A DNA stretch of 64,000 nt from Bacteroidales bacterium (GTDB lineage Bacteria; Bacteroidota; Bacteroidia; Bacteroidales; GCA-2748055). The stretch covers positions 62,001 to 126,000 of the forward strand of contig JAGLOO010000011.1 in assembly GCA_023138875.1 (NCBI GenBank), written 5' to 3'. A program made the translations under genes and the position numbers. A model generated the notes under the pieces. That model saw only the letters and a list, made by a program, of their open reading frames with translations, did not search any database and was not told the origin of the DNA. Below, one piece after another: positions 9,073 to 18,514 of this stretch. Each line of letters opens with the position of its first letter. The stretch's first letter is position 1.

Positions 9073-10830
9073 TTACCTGTTCTGAATCAGTTTACCATTG
9101 GTTACGTCAATCTGACGCTGAGGTATCGGGAAGTTCACATCTTCAGGTCCGATTGATGCAGATCCATAAAGGAGCCCACCCCACGGCATCTCCCTTTCGT
9201 AGGTAAGGATACGGGTAAGTTCAGTCTGAACATCACCCCATCTCTGCAGGTCATAGTACCTGTGGCCTTCCTGCCCAAGCTCGATCTTTCGTTCGAACTT
9301 AATGGCAGTCATCGGATCAACGGCTCCCCAATCAGCACCAGGATATACGTTAATCACATAATTAGCTGCAGGTGTGACCCCGTCAGCTAACATCACAAAG
9401 CCATCGGTATTGGCAGCCCTTGCCCTTATCATATTCACTTCTCCAAAACCAAGGTCACCGGAAGTTGTCATAGCTTCGCACTCGGCTTTAAGCAGGAGTA
9501 CATCTGCGTACCGGATCATTCGATAGCCATTGGCGGTGTAACCGGAAGTCCAGTTTCCAACCTCGGTAAGCGTTCCTTCCTGGGATTGCTTGTACACCTG
9601 TTTCTTCGGGCTGTAAGGTCCGGAATAGCTCTGATCACGTATCCAGTCCTGTCCGGTATGTGGGCCCCAGTCCCAGTAAGGAATACCTCTTCGTCCTGCT
9701 GACCAGTCAAGCCGGGGATCGAGCTGACCTGGATAGGTTATATAAACAGCATCAATAGCGATTCCCTGGTCACTGGTTACCTCCTCATCATTGTATGAAT
9801 TATCAAGGAATGGCAATCCGCCGGCATCCGTACGGAATGAGTTCACAAAATCCTGGGTAGGATTGAAGAAGCCACAGCATCCTCCAGGTGATAAACCTGA
9901 CTTATAGGGGAAGTTCAACACTTCACCACGGCCAGCGTTCCATCCACCGGAATTATCGTTTACGGAATACTGGACGGTATAAACTGCCTCTTTTTCATTC
10001 CGCTTTGAAGCATCAAAAATATCACCATACAGATCCATCAGGCCAATTTCCCCGCCAGCAGGATTGGTTCCGCTGGATTCAACATTTTCCAGCAATGCCA
10101 GGGCGGCTGAGTAATTACCGAACATTTGCATCTGGGCTTTGGCCAGGAAAACCTGGCACACAGTTTTGTTAAAACGGCCAATCTGCTTCATATCAGTCGG
10201 AAGATTTGTACCTGCAGTAAGATCCTCAATGATCTTCGTCCTGATATCATCTGTATTGGTCAGGGTTGACTGGTCTGTAGTTTCATCCACATAAGGAACG
10301 AATGTGTTTGAACTTCTGTCTGCCCACATCTTCCAGGCCCAAAAGTGGTAGACACCGCGCAGCGCCTTTGCCTGCTGGTAGAAAGAGGTGGCTTCATCAA
10401 GAGTAATGGTACCGGCTGTTTCAGCTGCCATAGCTGCTACAATGGTAGAATTACAGCGTGAAATGCCCTCATAACAGGCCCTCCATTTAAAATTCAGATA
10501 TGGATTTGAAGCTGTTTCAGAATAGGTCTGAAGGGGATTGATATCCGGCTGGTCACCAGAGTCGGTGCCCTTGTTGGATTCCATTCCCCTGATACTGCCG
10601 TATACCCATCCGGAACTTGCTGCTTCCCATCCAGCACCAATTCCGGCGTCATACCCGTCAATCATAGAATAGGCACCAATAAGAAGTGCATCGACTCCCT
10701 CATAGGTTGCCAGTACCGATACATCTAATGCACCATTTGGAGTAATCTCCAAAAAGCTTTCATTACAGGAATGCATAAGCAAAAGCCCCGTAATGACCGC
10801 TATTACTGATAAATATTTTGTCTTTTTCAT
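9073..10830 (-). CDS. SusD/RagB-type nutrient-binding lipoprotein (SusD-B, partner of SusC1)
   Basis: SusD-family lipoprotein of 585 aa. The signal MKKTKYLSVIAVITGLLL ends at MHSC (Cys22), followed by NESFLEITPNG, the usual mature start. It has the same family motifs as SusD-A: RALRGVYHFWAWKMWAD, RYADVLLLKAE, RYYDLQRWGD and a PIPQRQID...LIQNR end. The gene starts 31 bp downstream of the SusC1 stop, the normal susC-susD arrangement, so the pair should form one uptake complex at the outer membrane. The local sequence GGCCGFF/TQDFVNSFRTD is almost identical in SusD-A, which suggests a shared ligand or shared SusC contacts. A strong terminator follows 20-50 bp after its stop. Substrate unknown, because no degradative enzyme is nearby. 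Confidence 0.93.
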   Translation of the reverse strand: MKKTKYLSVIAVITGLLLMHSCNESFLEITPNGALDVSVLATYEGVDALLIGAYSMIDGYDAGIGAGWEAASSGWVYGSIRGMESNKGTDSGDQPDINPLQTYSETASNPYLNFKWRACYEGISRCNSTIVAAMAAETAGTITLDEATSFYQQAKALRGVYHFWAWKMWADRSSNTFVPYVDETTDQSTLTNTDDIRTKIIEDLTAGTNLPTDMKQIGRFNKTVCQVFLAKAQMQMFGNYSAALALLENVESSGTNPAGGEIGLMDLYGDIFDASKRNEKEAVYTVQYSVNDNSGGWNAGRGEVLNFPYKSGLSPGGCCGFFNPTQDFVNSFRTDAGGLPFLDNSYNDEEVTSDQGIAIDAVYITYPGQLDPRLDWSAGRRGIPYWDWGPHTGQDWIRDQSYSGPYSPKKQVYKQSQEGTLTEVGNWTSGYTANGYRMIRYADVLLLKAECEAMTTSGDLGFGEVNMIRARAANTDGFVMLADGVTPAANYVINVYPGADWGAVDPMTAIKFERKIELGQEGHRYYDLQRWGDVQTELTRILTYEREMPWGGLLYGSASIGPEDVNFPIPQRQIDVTNGKLIQNR

Positions 10831-10861
10831 ATCTCTTATGATATTTTATTGCTCTTAATAA

Positions 10862-13800
10862 TTAGAATCCAAGGCTTACACCAACAAGGAATTGTTTCGG
10901 AGCCGGAAGACTTCCCTGGTCAACTCCAAAGGCCTGATCACCGGGCTGATCACCTCTGTGGTGCAGTTCAGGATCCAATCCGGTATACTTTGTGATGGTA
11001 AACAGGTTTGTAGCCTGGACATAGATCCTTGCATTGGCGAATACATTTCCGAGCATTGATCTGTCGAATGTATAACCGATCTGAAGGTTCTTCATCCTGA
11101 AGAATGATCCGTCCTCAACGTAATAACTGTTCCATTCAGCATTGGTGGAGAAGTTTGACTTATTGGAAGCTTTTGGTGTCTCTGAGCTTGTGTTTGAAGG
11201 TGTCCAGCTATTCAGAAGATCTGTACTCTTCTGTCCCTGGAAAGAAGGCCAGAAATCAAGCCACCACTTGTTTTGGTTGAGGATGTCATTACCCTGGGAT
11301 CCGTAGAAGAATGCCGTCACATCAAAACCTTTATACCCAAATACAAGGTTCAGACCATAGGTGAAATCGGGATTGGGATTCCCTAGATGCATCCGGTCTT
11401 CATCGTCAATAGTACCACTTTCATCCACATCTTCATATCGGAAGAATCCGGCTTCTGCACCGTCCTGGACAGCAGCTCCATCCACTTCTCCCTGACTCTG
11501 GAACAAACCCAGTACATTATATCCGTAGAATTCACCCATCGAATAACCAACCTCGTTCCTGGTTGTATTTCCGATCCTGTTACCTCCATCCTGGTTGGAA
11601 GGGAAGGATTCATACCCTTCGGCAATCTTTATAATCTCGTTATTGTATGTGGTAAATGTTGCATTGGCTTCAAAACTGAAATCGCCCGAGATATGGCGGA
11701 AGATCAGCTGGAGGTCAATCCCTGTGTTTTTCATTTCCCCAACATTCACAAAAGGCCTGTCAGCACTTCCTGCAGTACCGGGTAATTCCGGGTCGTAGAG
11801 AAGATCCAGATTTTTCTTCATATACCAGTCAAAGACGAGTTCTAATTTACGGTCGAGCAGGACGGCATCGAACCCCACATTGGTAGTCACGTTTGTCTCC
11901 CACTTGGCATCGGGATTACCGATCCTGGTAGGACGAAAACCCTGAAGGGAAGAGTTAGTGGTACCGTTCAGGTCGTAGAAAGATCTGTCAGGTGTGCCTC
12001 CGTAGAGGAAAAACTGGTTGGCTGTTTCTACAGCTAATTGGTTCCCCATGGTACCGTATCCACCCCTGATCTTCAAATCGGAAATGAAGCTGGCTCCTGC
12101 AAGGAATGATTCTTCGCTGACCCTCCAGCCTGCAGATACGGATGGGAATACACCATAGCGTGTCTCAGACCCAAATACGGAAGAACCATCTCTGCGAACT
12201 GTTCCACTCAGATAATACTTAGCGCGGAAATTATAGTCTGCTCTTAAAAATTGGGAAACCAGGGATCTCGGTGTATCGAATTCGGAAGCTCCTCCCAGTA
12301 AGCTCGATCCGGAACTTACCGTTCTGTAAGTATATGTCTCGGAGAAGTATCCGGCGCCTGTGGCTTCCACATTGCGGCCCAGATTCAGCTTTCCGGCTTC
12401 ATAACCGGCAACAGCCAGGATGCTGTGGTCGCCAAATTGTTTCGCTAAGGTCAACGTATTGGTCCATGTCCAATTTCCACCAAGCCATGCCTGCTCCTGG
12501 TAAGTTGCAGTGGCTACGTTTTCTGAGTCTTCATAGGTTGTCCCGGTCCAGTTTGTCTCATAATCATTGTTAATGGATCCACCGAAAGAGGTTCTGAAAT
12601 TCAGACCTTCAAGGATCTTCACATCTGCGAATACATTACCCAGGATCCTCAGGCTCTGAAATTTGTCGTCCGCTTCCCTGCTTCGTGTTGCCACATAGTT
12701 ACTTCCGTTACCCAGTCTCGATGAAATACCGGTGCTTCCCCAGTCGCCATCTTCAAATGTATGGGACAGTCCGACATGCGTACCATCATCCCAGATAACT
12801 GGAATAATGGGCTGCATACGATATACTCCCCCTGTTACAGCGGTTTGTTCAGCCTGGTTTTCTACACCATTGTCAGAGCGGTGAACGATATTGATGTTTT
12901 CACCGATGGTCACCCTGTCCTTGATCTTGAATTCAGAATTGAAACGGGTACTGAAGCGCTTAGCCCAGCTCTCCAAGGTTGTACCCTGCTGGTCAAAATA
13001 TCCGAAACTGGCATAGTACTTGGAATTGTCATTTCCACCGGACAGGGACAAGTCATGGTTCATGATCGGGGCATTCTGGGTCACCTCATCCCACCATTTG
13101 GTATCAGCTGCCCAGAAAGGCAATGTGGGCGAACCACCTGTAGGATTGTAAATGGGGTGATTCTCCACTAACTCATCATTGTCATACACCAGCCATTGGA
13201 GATCCATATACTCCTGTGCATTCAACATATTGTCTGGTCCTGACCCAGGTCTCTGAGTACCTATATACATGTTGTAGTTTACGTTCATTCCCGGCTTGCC
13301 CTTCTTGGTTGTAATCACAATAACCCCGTTGGAAGCCCTGGATCCGTAAATGGAAGCAGCACCGGCGTCCTTCAGCACGGAGATGGACTCTACATCTGCC
13401 GGATTGATGGTATTGACGTCGGATGTCGGTACACCGTCTACAATATATAACGGATCGTTGTCCTGGAAGGAACCGTACCCCCTGATCCTTATTTTTGCTG
13501 GCTGACCAGGTCTTGCGTCCTGTTGAACAGTTACACCGGCTACACGGCCCTGCATCTGCTGGGTAATATTACCCTGCGGCATCTGGACCAACTCATCGGA
13601 ATTTATAACACCGACGGCTCCTGTCAGGTCTTTCTTTTTCTGAGTTGCATAAGCCGTTACGACGATTTCTTCCAGTGAAGTTACATCAGGATTCAGCACA
13701 ACGTCGATTGTAGATTGACTACCGATTGTTACAGCTTGAGTAGTGTAACCAATAAAGGAGAATACAAGGGTTGCATCCGGGCCGGGAACTACAATACTGT

Positions 13801-13993
13801 AGTTGCCGCTAACATCGGTCACAGCTCCTTGAACAGTTCCCTGGATCACAATGTTAACTCCGGGAAGGGATCCTTCCGAAACGGAAGTTACCTTTCCTGT
13901 AACCGTTCTATCCTGAGAATAGGCCATGCTGATCGCAAAGCCAAAGAGGAGAAGAGACAATATGCCGCTTTTCCATAGTGTAGAATTACGCAT
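10862..13993 (-). CDS. SusC/RagA-type TonB-dependent receptor (SusC1)
   Basis: Outer-membrane TonB-dependent importer of 1043 aa. Order of parts: signal peptide (1-27, ending AYSQ), carboxypeptidase-regulatory-like beta-sandwich domain (about 28-110, TVTGKV...GTVQGAVTDVSGNYSI), the conserved LEEIVVTAYATQKKKDLTGAV linker split around the TonB box region, plug domain with IRGYGSFQDNDPLYIVDG and the SusC signature LKDAGAASIYGSRASNG, then the beta-barrel ending in KQFLVGVSLGF with a terminal Phe. It is the first gene of the unit SusC1, SusD-B, SusD-A, VCBS-B. A Bacteroidota promoter lies at 14048-14077. Its first 27 residues match SusC2 at 22 positions, and the homologous DNA continues upstream, whereas the rest of the two proteins differs clearly. 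Confidence 0.95.
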   Translation of the reverse strand: MRNSTLWKSGILSLLLFGFAISMAYSQDRTVTGKVTSVSEGSLPGVNIVIQGTVQGAVTDVSGNYSIVVPGPDATLVFSFIGYTTQAVTIGSQSTIDVVLNPDVTSLEEIVVTAYATQKKKDLTGAVGVINSDELVQMPQGNITQQMQGRVAGVTVQQDARPGQPAKIRIRGYGSFQDNDPLYIVDGVPTSDVNTINPADVESISVLKDAGAASIYGSRASNGVIVITTKKGKPGMNVNYNMYIGTQRPGSGPDNMLNAQEYMDLQWLVYDNDELVENHPIYNPTGGSPTLPFWAADTKWWDEVTQNAPIMNHDLSLSGGNDNSKYYASFGYFDQQGTTLESWAKRFSTRFNSEFKIKDRVTIGENINIVHRSDNGVENQAEQTAVTGGVYRMQPIIPVIWDDGTHVGLSHTFEDGDWGSTGISSRLGNGSNYVATRSREADDKFQSLRILGNVFADVKILEGLNFRTSFGGSINNDYETNWTGTTYEDSENVATATYQEQAWLGGNWTWTNTLTLAKQFGDHSILAVAGYEAGKLNLGRNVEATGAGYFSETYTYRTVSSGSSLLGGASEFDTPRSLVSQFLRADYNFRAKYYLSGTVRRDGSSVFGSETRYGVFPSVSAGWRVSEESFLAGASFISDLKIRGGYGTMGNQLAVETANQFFLYGGTPDRSFYDLNGTTNSSLQGFRPTRIGNPDAKWETNVTTNVGFDAVLLDRKLELVFDWYMKKNLDLLYDPELPGTAGSADRPFVNVGEMKNTGIDLQLIFRHISGDFSFEANATFTTYNNEIIKIAEGYESFPSNQDGGNRIGNTTRNEVGYSMGEFYGYNVLGLFQSQGEVDGAAVQDGAEAGFFRYEDVDESGTIDDEDRMHLGNPNPDFTYGLNLVFGYKGFDVTAFFYGSQGNDILNQNKWWLDFWPSFQGQKSTDLLNSWTPSNTSSETPKASNKSNFSTNAEWNSYYVEDGSFFRMKNLQIGYTFDRSMLGNVFANARIYVQATNLFTITKYTGLDPELHHRGDQPGDQAFGVDQGSLPAPKQFLVGVSLGF

Positions 13994-14266
13994 AGTAGAA
14001 GATAGTTTTAGTTAGATAATAGGTTATTTTAGTTAAAAAATCGCAAACAAGTTAGCTTAAAAATTGGCTTAAACAAAAATTTTTGTTTCAAAATCTTATG
14101 TTTAGATCTTCCATACATCACATAAAAATAAGTTTTAATACAGATTATAGCATATATGTTTTATAATATGACCTGAATGATTCAATTCGAAAACCTTATT
14201 TAGAATCAGTAAAAAAATTGATTTCAGTCACTTAAATACTGAAATATTTGCAGGTTTCCGTCATTT
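13919..14266 (-). repeat. duplicated promoter/signal-peptide/VCBS-tail block, copy 1
   Basis: This stretch covers the start of SusC1, its leader and promoter, the intergenic region and the last codons of VCBS-C. It is closely matched by 29681-30008 with small indels near 14005-14045. The match begins within the SusC signal-peptide codons and ends inside the VCBS coding end at the 11-mer TTCCGTCATTT (14256-14266). Confidence 0.85.
14048..14077 (-). promoter_or_regulatory. Bacteroidota promoter of SusC1 with overlapping palindrome
   Basis: On the minus strand, TTTG (14077-14074) is followed after 19 nt by TAACTTG (14054-14048), close to the -33 TTTG / -7 TAnnTTTG pattern. Both boxes and the spacing are kept in the second copy at 29787-29816, which supports function. 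Transcription would start near 14040, about 45 nt before the ATG. A perfect 18-bp palindrome, AAACAAAAATTTTTGTTT (14071-14088), overlaps the -33 box and could be an operator. The palindrome is only partly conserved in copy 2. Confidence 0.6.
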
Positions 14267-17200
14267 ATAACTGTCACCAAAAAATGTTTTCCTATTACCT
14301 CAATTGGATGTATCCTCCTTGCATCTCCGTTTATCCTAAGACCACTTTCCACCGGCATCAATGCACAAAATCCATCACCTGTCCCCAATAAACACCAGCC
14401 ATAACTGGCATCATAACGACCGACAGAAGGTCTCACGGAATAGTTGTTGCCGGCCAGAACAAGGTCATGCTGACCATCAAGGTTAAAATCATGAACAAAA
14501 ATATCGCGAACCGGGGAAAACTGGGCTATTTTGGGAAGTGCATTTATTTCAAATGTTCCATCTCCATTATTCAGGAACAGACAACTTTCAAAAAGCACTG
14601 CTCTTCTTATGATGGATTGGCCTATTTTTTTCTTTCCAAAGATATCCTCTGCAGTTTTTCCTCCAAAATCAGAATAGTTGGGATACTTCTTTTTTAAGCC
14701 AGCCATCTGACCAGACAACTCATCCAAAGAAGCCATGGGGTAACTTATACCGTTATGATAGGAACAGATCACCTGGTCAAGCGAACCATTATTATCAAAG
14801 TCATTCACATACATTTCGACGGGTTCTTGCTTTGAAGCCTTTAGCAATGAATTCAGTCCTAAATTCCCGCCTATTAAATCCAAATCTCCATCCCGGTCAA
14901 TATCAGCAACTTGTATGCAATTCCACCATCCTGATGTTCCATCCAGACCTGTTTCGCCGGTTATGTCAGTAAAATGCCCCTCATCATTCCTAAACATACA
15001 TACTTTCATCCATTCACCCACCAACACCAAATCCGGGTCACCATCCTGGTCAAAATCCATCCAGCGTGCGTCAGTCACCATACCAGCATCTTTTAGCCCT
15101 TTCATTCGATGATCTGTTGCATCCTCAAATACGCCATTTCCATTGTTTTCAAGAAGAAACTGACTGGGCGACAATCCATAGGCGCCCGGTAGAGATCTCG
15201 AACCCACAAACAAGTCCAGATCACCATCGCCATCAAAGTCGGCAGGCCGCACGCAGGATCCATTATAAGCCATAAAAGGCAATGATCCTTTTTCACACCT
15301 GTTAAAATCTCCTTTTCCATCGTTTATAAGCAGCCTGTCAGCCAGCAACGGATCCCCAACGGGTACCTCATTGCCTCCCCGTACTATATAGAGATCGAAA
15401 TCACCGTCTCCATCAGCATCAAACAGGGCTGCATCCACATCTTCGGTAAAGCGGTCCTTTCCAAAAAGAGGCACATGCAATGGCCTGAAAGTTCCGTCAT
15501 TTTGTTGTGTAAACAACATGGCTGCCTGCCCTTTTGCCCCACCCACAAACAGATCTTCCAGCCTGTCACCATTTACATCACCAACAGTCAGAGCCGGTCC
15601 CTCCGCTGATAAATTATGAGGCATCAGGAGCTCACGGTTTAGATCCACATAAGCATCTTCTTTGTGCCTGTACTCAAGTCCCGGGATTCGGAGCGGGGAA
15701 AACAATTTCACGTTCTCATTTTCCTGCTCAGTTCCTGGTACAGGCTTCCCCGCCTTTTTCATTTCTAATGTTATCACCTGATCAACCGGCACATCATTGA
15801 ACATTTGTTCCGACCGGTCCGGCCAACGCACAACAAGTGAGTCAATTTCATTCGCCGGTCCCAATCCAAAATGTAACACATCGGAGGTGGCAGACATAAA
15901 TCCTCTTGTTGCAAATTGTTCAGCGACTAGTTTTTGACCATTACAAAAAAGAGTAACACGGCTACCAACTGCCCGTGTGTTCAAACCTTCTCCTTTTAAT
16001 ACAACAGATAAATAATGGTTATTCAACTGCGTTTCGGCATTATTCCTGTAGATAAATGCCGGGCTATTGATATTGTTGACAATAAGATCCAGATCGCCAT
16101 CATTATCAAGATCAGCATAAGTGGAGCCATTGGAATAAGACCGGATGTCAAAACCCCATGCTTTGGCCATATTCGAAAATGTGAGATCGCCGTTGTTTTT
16201 ATAGATATAATTGATATTTGGATAGAGGGGCATCTTCTCGTACAACACCTGATCCGGAACTCCGCTATTATCCCGTGTCGGAAAATATCTGTTCCCTCCT
16301 GTTAGAAATTTGATATAATCCAAATCATTGGCCCTGCGGAATATTCCATTGGTAATAAAAATATCTTTCCATCCGTCATTATCCACATCACAAAACAGAG
16401 GCGACCAACTCCAGTCAGTGGCGTAAATCCCGGCCAACCGCCCAATTTCACTAAACATTCCCCCACCCAAATTGAGTTGGAGCGTATTTCGTACAAACTG
16501 GTGATAATAACCGTATTTTAGCTTAATTTCAAAGACTTCATAATCATCTTCTCCTCCCGATTGTTTCAAAATCTTTTCCTCATCCGGCAACATATCCAAA
16601 ACTATCACATCCAATAGGCCATCGTTGTTGATATCTCCAACATCGTTACCCATCGAGGATCTGCTCGTATGTGCTAACATTTCTGTCAATTGCTCTGAAA
16701 AAGTGCCATTGCCGTTGTTGATATATAAATAGTCATTTTCGTGGAAATCATTCGATATATAAATATCGGGAAAACCATCGTTGTTGATGTCACTGATATT
16801 CACTCCTAAACCATAACCAATCTGACTGCTATATATACCTGCCAGATGAGTAATATCAAGAAAAACACGCCCTCCCTCTGCCTCATCATTTCTGTACAAC
16901 CTGTCGCCTGCGCGTGCATCATGACCTAAGCGCAAAGCAACACCACCATAGCTACGGGAAGTGTGTACCGAATGGTTCAACAGATACATGTCAAGATCCC
17001 CATCCATATCGCAATCAAAAAAGGCTGCCTGGGTAGAAAAACCCTGAAAATCAAGCCCGTAGTCATGGGCCTCCTCTTTAAATGTCAGGTCACCCTGATT
17101 AATGAATAGTTGGTTTCTCCCCTGAAGACTCTTGTAATTCCCGACCTGACAAACATAAATATCCAAAAAACCATCCCCATTCACATCTGCCATCGTAACT

Positions 17201-17556
17201 CCCGTCGTCCAATCACCCTTTCCTGCCACCCCGGCCCCATCTGTGATCTCTTCAAATCTAAGATCTCCCTTGTTTAAGTATAATTTATTGGGTGTTTGAT
17301 TGGAAGTGAAATATAAGTCTGTCAGACCATCGTTATTGATGTCTCCGGCGGCAACCCCTGCACCGTTATTGAAGTAGAGATATTCAATGATATTAAATTG
17401 CTCGGTTTCTGTCAGTTGGTTTATAAAATCAACATGGGTGGTGGAAGGGGATAACAACGAAAACAAATAATCTCTTTCTTTTTCATCAGGGCTACAGGAA
17501 AAGACCAATAGAAGTACAAACAAAATAGGCGCTGTACCATTCAAATAAACTCTCAT
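14224..17556 (-). CDS. double-propeller VCBS/ASPIC-UnbV lipoprotein (VCBS-C)
   Basis: Predicted outer-membrane lipoprotein of 1110 aa with lipid-attached Cys at residue 21 (VFSC). It has the same plan as VCBS-B, -D and -E: propeller 1 with DINNDGLTD, DVNGDGFLD, DCDMDGDLD, DINNDGFPD, DINNDGLLD and DLDNDGDLD loops; ASPIC/UnbV (VGSRVTLFCNGQ, LHFGLG, VVRWPDRS); then propeller 2 with DVNGDRLED, DADGDGDFD, DFDGDGDLD, DFDQDGDPD, DIDRDGDLD and DFNLDGQHD. The conserved family motifs SSMGNDVGDINNDG, LDMLPDEEKILK and WSWSPLF are present. It lies 33 bp after the GyrI-like gene and about 230 bp upstream of SusC1. A deleted copy of this gene's C-terminal part survives at 29961-30156 beside SusC2, so this VCBS-SusC adjacency is ancestral. 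Function unknown; surface binding is inferred from lipidation and context. Confidence 0.88.
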   Translation of the reverse strand: MRVYLNGTAPILFVLLLVFSCSPDEKERDYLFSLLSPSTTHVDFINQLTETEQFNIIEYLYFNNGAGVAAGDINNDGLTDLYFTSNQTPNKLYLNKGDLRFEEITDGAGVAGKGDWTTGVTMADVNGDGFLDIYVCQVGNYKSLQGRNQLFINQGDLTFKEEAHDYGLDFQGFSTQAAFFDCDMDGDLDMYLLNHSVHTSRSYGGVALRLGHDARAGDRLYRNDEAEGGRVFLDITHLAGIYSSQIGYGLGVNISDINNDGFPDIYISNDFHENDYLYINNGNGTFSEQLTEMLAHTSRSSMGNDVGDINNDGLLDVIVLDMLPDEEKILKQSGGEDDYEVFEIKLKYGYYHQFVRNTLQLNLGGGMFSEIGRLAGIYATDWSWSPLFCDVDNDGWKDIFITNGIFRRANDLDYIKFLTGGNRYFPTRDNSGVPDQVLYEKMPLYPNINYIYKNNGDLTFSNMAKAWGFDIRSYSNGSTYADLDNDGDLDLIVNNINSPAFIYRNNAETQLNNHYLSVVLKGEGLNTRAVGSRVTLFCNGQKLVAEQFATRGFMSATSDVLHFGLGPANEIDSLVVRWPDRSEQMFNDVPVDQVITLEMKKAGKPVPGTEQENENVKLFSPLRIPGLEYRHKEDAYVDLNRELLMPHNLSAEGPALTVGDVNGDRLEDLFVGGAKGQAAMLFTQQNDGTFRPLHVPLFGKDRFTEDVDAALFDADGDGDFDLYIVRGGNEVPVGDPLLADRLLINDGKGDFNRCEKGSLPFMAYNGSCVRPADFDGDGDLDLFVGSRSLPGAYGLSPSQFLLENNGNGVFEDATDHRMKGLKDAGMVTDARWMDFDQDGDPDLVLVGEWMKVCMFRNDEGHFTDITGETGLDGTSGWWNCIQVADIDRDGDLDLIGGNLGLNSLLKASKQEPVEMYVNDFDNNGSLDQVICSYHNGISYPMASLDELSGQMAGLKKKYPNYSDFGGKTAEDIFGKKKIGQSIIRRAVLFESCLFLNNGDGTFEINALPKIAQFSPVRDIFVHDFNLDGQHDLVLAGNNYSVRPSVGRYDASYGWCLLGTGDGFCALMPVESGLRINGDARRIHPIEVIGKHFLVTVINDGNLQIFQYLSD

Positions 17557-17589
17557 GAAATTATTTAGTTAAATAATTAAATTATTGCT

Positions 17590-18510
17590 TTAATCTACAG
17601 ATTCGATTCCCAGATAAATCTCAGCCTTCCACTCCAGCTCATTACCACCTGAATGTGGATCATTAAGATAAACTTCAATCAGTTTATGATTACTCCGGTA
17701 TCCCAGCTTATTCGCCTGTTCAGCTAAATTGCGCCAGGTAATATCTGTAATACTGTAGTTTCCATAGAAATCGGTTTTTATTGCATCCATCCCTTCAACC
17801 GTTATAAACTTAATTTCAGGGTGTTCCGGAACAGCATCAGTCTGGGTGATTGGAAAGCAAAAATCAAAGCTGATAGAATCATTAAATTCATTCCAATCAT
17901 GAACAACCACGAAAGGATTGCCGTCCAATTCAAAGCTATTCTGCCTGACAAATTGATTCAACTCTGTAACATTTGATATCATAGCCCTTGCCTTACCTCT
18001 TGGTGTGCTTTTTAAGCTAATGCAAACACAGGATTTTTTCTCAAATTGATCATAACCGGTAAACTCATAATGAAACGTTTTCAACATTAACTCCAGCTTT
18101 GTCTTAATGTCAAGCAGATTGCCCCTGACACTGTTTTTAAAAGGAGTATTCATGAATGGCACAGTTAAACGGTTATAAAGCTTTCGGTCAGGGTCAGAGA
18201 CACAAGCCCTGACCATGGTAATTGAATCATTTAACTGTTTGAATTCCCAGTTGAAAATCAGAGTTGTATCATTTAGCAATACTTTTTTTGAAATATTTTT
18301 GACCGGGTTTTTGCTCGTGATTTCAATTTTTGAGCTTGCTTGTTTTCGATTCCAGATATTCCAATTAAGAATGTTAAAATAAGCAATATCAGGAGTGGTT
18401 TTCACTGTAAAATGAGCCTGGTAATCACAGGGTCTGATAAGAAGGTACGCAATACCTCCAATCAGGGATAAAAGAATGATCAAAGCGATAGAGACAAATA
18501 TCTTTTTCAT
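17590..18510 (-). CDS. membrane-anchored SRPBCC + GyrI-like (effector-binding fold) protein
   Basis: 306 aa. One N-terminal transmembrane segment (about residues 4-26) is followed by a soluble part. Residues about 33-150 look like an SRPBCC/polyketide-cyclase-type small-molecule cavity domain (YQAHFTVKTTPDIAYFNILNW start, W-rich). Residues about 155-306 match the GyrI-like/AraC effector-binding fold (FVVVHDWNEFNDSISFDFCFPI, IKTDFYGNYSITDITWRNL, KLIEVYLNDP). Such fused proteins are known in Bacteroidota, but their ligands are mostly unknown. It carries no DNA-binding domain, so it is not a regulator by itself. It lies between two VCBS genes, 4 bp after VCBS-D and 33 bp before VCBS-C, which makes it part of that operon. 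Binding or handling of a small hydrophobic ligand in the periplasm is inference. Confidence 0.75.
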   Translation of the reverse strand: MKKIFVSIALIILLSLIGGIAYLLIRPCDYQAHFTVKTTPDIAYFNILNWNIWNRKQASSKIEITSKNPVKNISKKVLLNDTTLIFNWEFKQLNDSITMVRACVSDPDRKLYNRLTVPFMNTPFKNSVRGNLLDIKTKLELMLKTFHYEFTGYDQFEKKSCVCISLKSTPRGKARAMISNVTELNQFVRQNSFELDGNPFVVVHDWNEFNDSISFDFCFPITQTDAVPEHPEIKFITVEGMDAIKTDFYGNYSITDITWRNLAEQANKLGYRSNHKLIEVYLNDPHSGGNELEWKAEIYLGIESVD

Positions 18511-18514
18511 TCAT

